DNA from: Roseateles_B flavus
GTDB lineage: Bacteria > Pseudomonadota > Gammaproteobacteria > Burkholderiales > Burkholderiaceae_C
Length of the DNA: 64,000 bases
Direction: 5' to 3'
Assembly (NCBI RefSeq): GCF_039872765.1
Contig: NZ_JBDPZC010000007.1
Span: forward strand, 248,001-312,000
Shown: piece by piece, positions 61,936 to 64,000 of the stretch
How the letters are laid out: every line of letters begins with the position of its first letter
How positions within the stretch are numbered: position 1 is the stretch's first letter
Made by a program: the position numbers and the translations under genes
The notes under the pieces: generated by a model
Told to the model about the DNA's origin: nothing
The model's database searches: none
Seen by the model: the letters and a program-made list of their open reading frames with translations, nothing else

Positions 61936-64000
61936 TCAGAGGCCCAGCTCAGCCTTGAGGGTCTTGAACTCGGCGGTGTCCCGGAATCGGCCGGGCATGG
62001 CCATGGCTGCGCGCAGCTCCTCCCGGGCGTCCGGCTTGCGGCCGGACTTGGCCAGGGCGTAGGCCAGGTGGAAACGCAGCTGGCCCTGGTTGGGGTCGCG
62101 CAGGCGGGCGTCACGCAGCAGGCGCAGGCCGGCCTCGATCTCGCCGCGCAGCACGTGGATCCAGCCCTGGGCGTCCAGCGTCTCCGGGCTTTCCGGGGCC
62201 AGCTTGCGGGCGCGCTCGGCCATGGCCAGGGCACCGGCATCGCCCAGGCGCTGCAGCAGCAGGGCGTAGGTGGCCATGGCGGAGACGTCCTGCGGATCGC
62301 GGGTGATCAAGGTGGAGAAGCTGCGCTTGGCCGCCTCGTTCTTGCCCAGCTCGGCCTGGGCCTCGGCCAGGACGCGCAGCAGGCCCAGGTCCTGAGGCGC
62401 CTTCTGGGACCAGCCCTCCAAGGTGGCCAGGCCCTTCTGCGGGTCGCCGCCGCTGGTCTGGGCACGGGCCAGCAGCAGGGCGTTGGCCGCGCTGGGCTCC
62501 TGGTCCAGCACCTGCTGGTAGCGCTTGCCGGCCTCGGCGAACTGCCCGCGTGCATAGGCCAGGTGGCCGGCTGTCAGCAGGGCCGGCAGGGCCGTGGGAT
62601 ACCTGGCCAGCAGGGTCTTGAGCAGGGCGTCGGCGCGAGCGTTGTCCTTCTTGCGGTTGGCCACCTCGATGCCCAGCACCAGCACATTGAGGGCCTCGGC
62701 GCCATTCTGCTGGGCCTTCTGCAGGTTGTAGCTGGCGCCGTCCAGATTGCCGATGGACAGCTGCTGGCGGCCCACCACCACCTGCGCCTCGGCGTCATAG
62801 CCGGCGATACGTGTGGCCTCCTGGAAGAGGACCTTGGCATTGCCGAGATCGCCCTGCATGGCATAGGTGCGGCCCAGGGTCAGCGCCACCTCGAGGTTGC
62901 CCTGGTACTTGCCGTTGAGCGCCTTGCCGACCTGGATGGCCTGGTCCAGCTTGCGCTGGCTGGTGTGGAGCTCCATCAGCGTCAGCCCGGGGCGCGGGTC
63001 ATTGCGCGAGAGGTTGGCGGCCTTCTCCAGGGCCTCGGTGGCCTCGTTGAAGCGGCGGGCACGGAACTCCAGGATGCCCAGCTGGTAGAGCAGCTGCGGG
63101 TCCTCGGCGTCCTTTTTGAGCAGCCCGTCCAGACGCTGGCGGGCGGGGTCGAACTGCTTTTCCTCGATGTCCAGCCAGCTGAGGTTGATCAGCGCCGGCT
63201 TGAAGCCCGGGCTCTTGGCCAGGGCCTGCTGGAAGGCGGCCCGGGCGCCGCCCTTGTCTCCCAGCCGCCCCTTGATATTGCCCAGGTAGTTGATGAGCAT
63301 GGGGTTGTTCGGGTCGCTCTTGAGCAGGTTCTCGGCCAGCTGCAGTGCGCGCGGGCCCTTGCCCATGCTGGCATAGGCGGTGATCAGCTGGATGGCGGCG
63401 CGGGCGTCGCCGGGGTTGCTCGCCAGCACCTTCTCCAGGTTGCTGATGCCGGCCTCGCCCTGGCCCATGGAGAGCTGGCTCAGCGCCAGCTCCCGGATGG
63501 TGTCGGGCGTGGGCTGCTGGGCGGCCGCCTTGTCGAAGGCCTCGGCAGCCTGGTCATAGCGCTTGCGGGCCAGATGGATGCTGCCCTGCAGGTACAGCAC
63601 CTGCGGGTCCGTGGGGCGCAGGCGCTGCAGGTTGCTGACGATCTGCTGCGCCTGGGTGAGGTCGCGCTGCTCCAGCGCGATGCTGGCGGCCATGAGCTGG
63701 CCGGCGTAGTGGTTGGCGTTGAGGGCCAGCAGATTCTTGAGGTGCTCGCGGGCCTTCTCGTTGTCGCCCAGGGCCTTGTAGGCCATCGCGGCGGCGAAGT
63801 TCAGGCTTTCGTCGCTGTTGATCACGCCGGCAGGCTGCAGGCCCAGCAGCTCGGTGGTCTGGACATAGGCGTCGCGGGCCTTGGCGGCATTGCCCTTGCG
63901 GGACTCGATGACGCCACGCAGGTAGGACGCCCGCGGGTCGGCCAGGCTGGCCGCGTCCAGGGCGGCGAGGTCCTGCTCGGCCTCCTTGAGCTGGCCGGTC
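61936..64000 (-). CDS. PrsT-like TPR-repeat protein of the PEP-CTERM system, 5' end outside window
   Basis: The minus-strand frame is open from the stop at 61936 to base 64000, giving at least 688 residues; a GTG at 63825 lies inside it and is unlikely to be the start. The whole visible part is tandem TPR-like repeats with the Ala/Gly/Tyr spacing seen in AMAYKALGDNEKAREHLKN, LLYQLGILEFRARRFNEA and LTAGHLAYARGQFAEA. Length and placement next to a PEP-CTERM gene fit the XrtA/PEP-CTERM-system protein PrsT (usually about 900 residues), thought to help exopolysaccharide-linked export. The rest of the XrtA locus would be expected beyond base 64000. The PrsT name is inferred from context; the TPR call is strong. 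Confidence 0.8.
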   Translation of the reverse strand, partial: TGQLKEAEQDLAALDAASLADPRASYLRGVIESRKGNAAKARDAYVQTTELLGLQPAGVINSDESLNFAAAMAYKALGDNEKAREHLKNLLALNANHYAGQLMAASIALEQRDLTQAQQIVSNLQRLRPTDPQVLYLQGSIHLARKRYDQAAEAFDKAAAQQPTPDTIRELALSQLSMGQGEAGISNLEKVLASNPGDARAAIQLITAYASMGKGPRALQLAENLLKSDPNNPMLINYLGNIKGRLGDKGGARAAFQQALAKSPGFKPALINLSWLDIEEKQFDPARQRLDGLLKKDAEDPQLLYQLGILEFRARRFNEATEALEKAANLSRNDPRPGLTLMELHTSQRKLDQAIQVGKALNGKYQGNLEVALTLGRTYAMQGDLGNAKVLFQEATRIAGYDAEAQVVVGRQQLSIGNLDGASYNLQKAQQNGAEALNVLVLGIEVANRKKDNARADALLKTLLARYPTALPALLTAGHLAYARGQFAEAGKRYQQVLDQEPSAANALLLARAQTSGGDPQKGLATLEGWSQKAPQDLGLLRVLAEAQAELGKNEAAKRSFSTLITRDPQDVSAMATYALLLQRLGDAGALAMAERARKLAPESPETLDAQGWIHVLRGEIEAGLRLLRDARLRDPNQGQLRFHLAYALAKSGRKPDAREELRAAMAMPGRFRDTAEFKTLKAELGL

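Overview
The window is about 64 kb of GC-rich (roughly 70 percent) chromosomal DNA. It suggests a betaproteobacterium of the order Burkholderiales, probably from the Rubrivivax/Roseateles/Leptothrix side. This rests on the gene content (NarXL with NarK1K2GHJI, the ribF-ileS-lspA set, DUF1289/DUF2189/DUF3617 proteins, XrtA-type PEP-CTERM genes) and on codon use. No phage, integrase, IS element, CRISPR array, rRNA or tRNA gene was seen.

Layout. 1-2.5 kb: META-domain fragment, His-rich exported protein, YbaK-type deacylase, DUF1289 protein and an HCCA isomerase-like protein. 2.7-5.7 kb: MHS-family symporter and a LacI-type repressor. 5.7-7.3 kb: decayed secreted/PEP-CTERM gene remnants and a 21-copy heptanucleotide repeat. 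7.3-13.8 kb: a sucrose-use operon (TonB receptor, fructokinase, MFS permease, sucrose phosphorylase) behind three palindromes of LacI-operator type. 13.9-29.5 kb: respiratory nitrate reduction, with narXL, an outer-membrane barrel, narK1, narK2, narGHJI, a parvulin and a carbonic anhydrase. 29.9-43.5 kb: mixed housekeeping and signalling genes, including two sensor kinases, nitronate monooxygenase-like protein, DMT exporters, an SDR, a CsgG-like protein, quinone reductase, DUF2189 and lspA. 43.7-48.8 kb: a plus-strand block with a DUF1269 protein, a Cache-domain kinase and regulator pair, cstA and a YbdD-like gene, sitting between lspA and ileS-ribF. 48.8-59.6 kb, minus strand: ileS, ribF, a hybrid kinase, rsuA, P1 peptidase, DUF3617 and two acyl-CoA dehydrogenases. 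59.8-64 kb: isoaspartyl peptidase, a PEP-CTERM protein behind a candidate sigma-54 promoter, and most of a PrsT-like TPR protein that runs off the end.

How the genes work together. Sucrose would cross the outer membrane by the TonB receptor and the inner membrane by the MFS permease. It would then be split by phosphate into glucose-1-phosphate and fructose, and the fructose phosphorylated. In the nitrate block NarX senses nitrate, NarL regulates, NarK1/K2 import nitrate and exchange nitrite, and NarGHI reduces nitrate at the membrane with NarJ as chaperone. FNR-type boxes in front of narX, the LacI gene, the nitronate monooxygenase-like gene and the DUF1269 gene point to an oxygen-responsive layer. 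An exact 14-base word, GCAAGACCTGACCC, occurs five times in the window, four of them touching coding sequence. This is the least explained pattern seen here.
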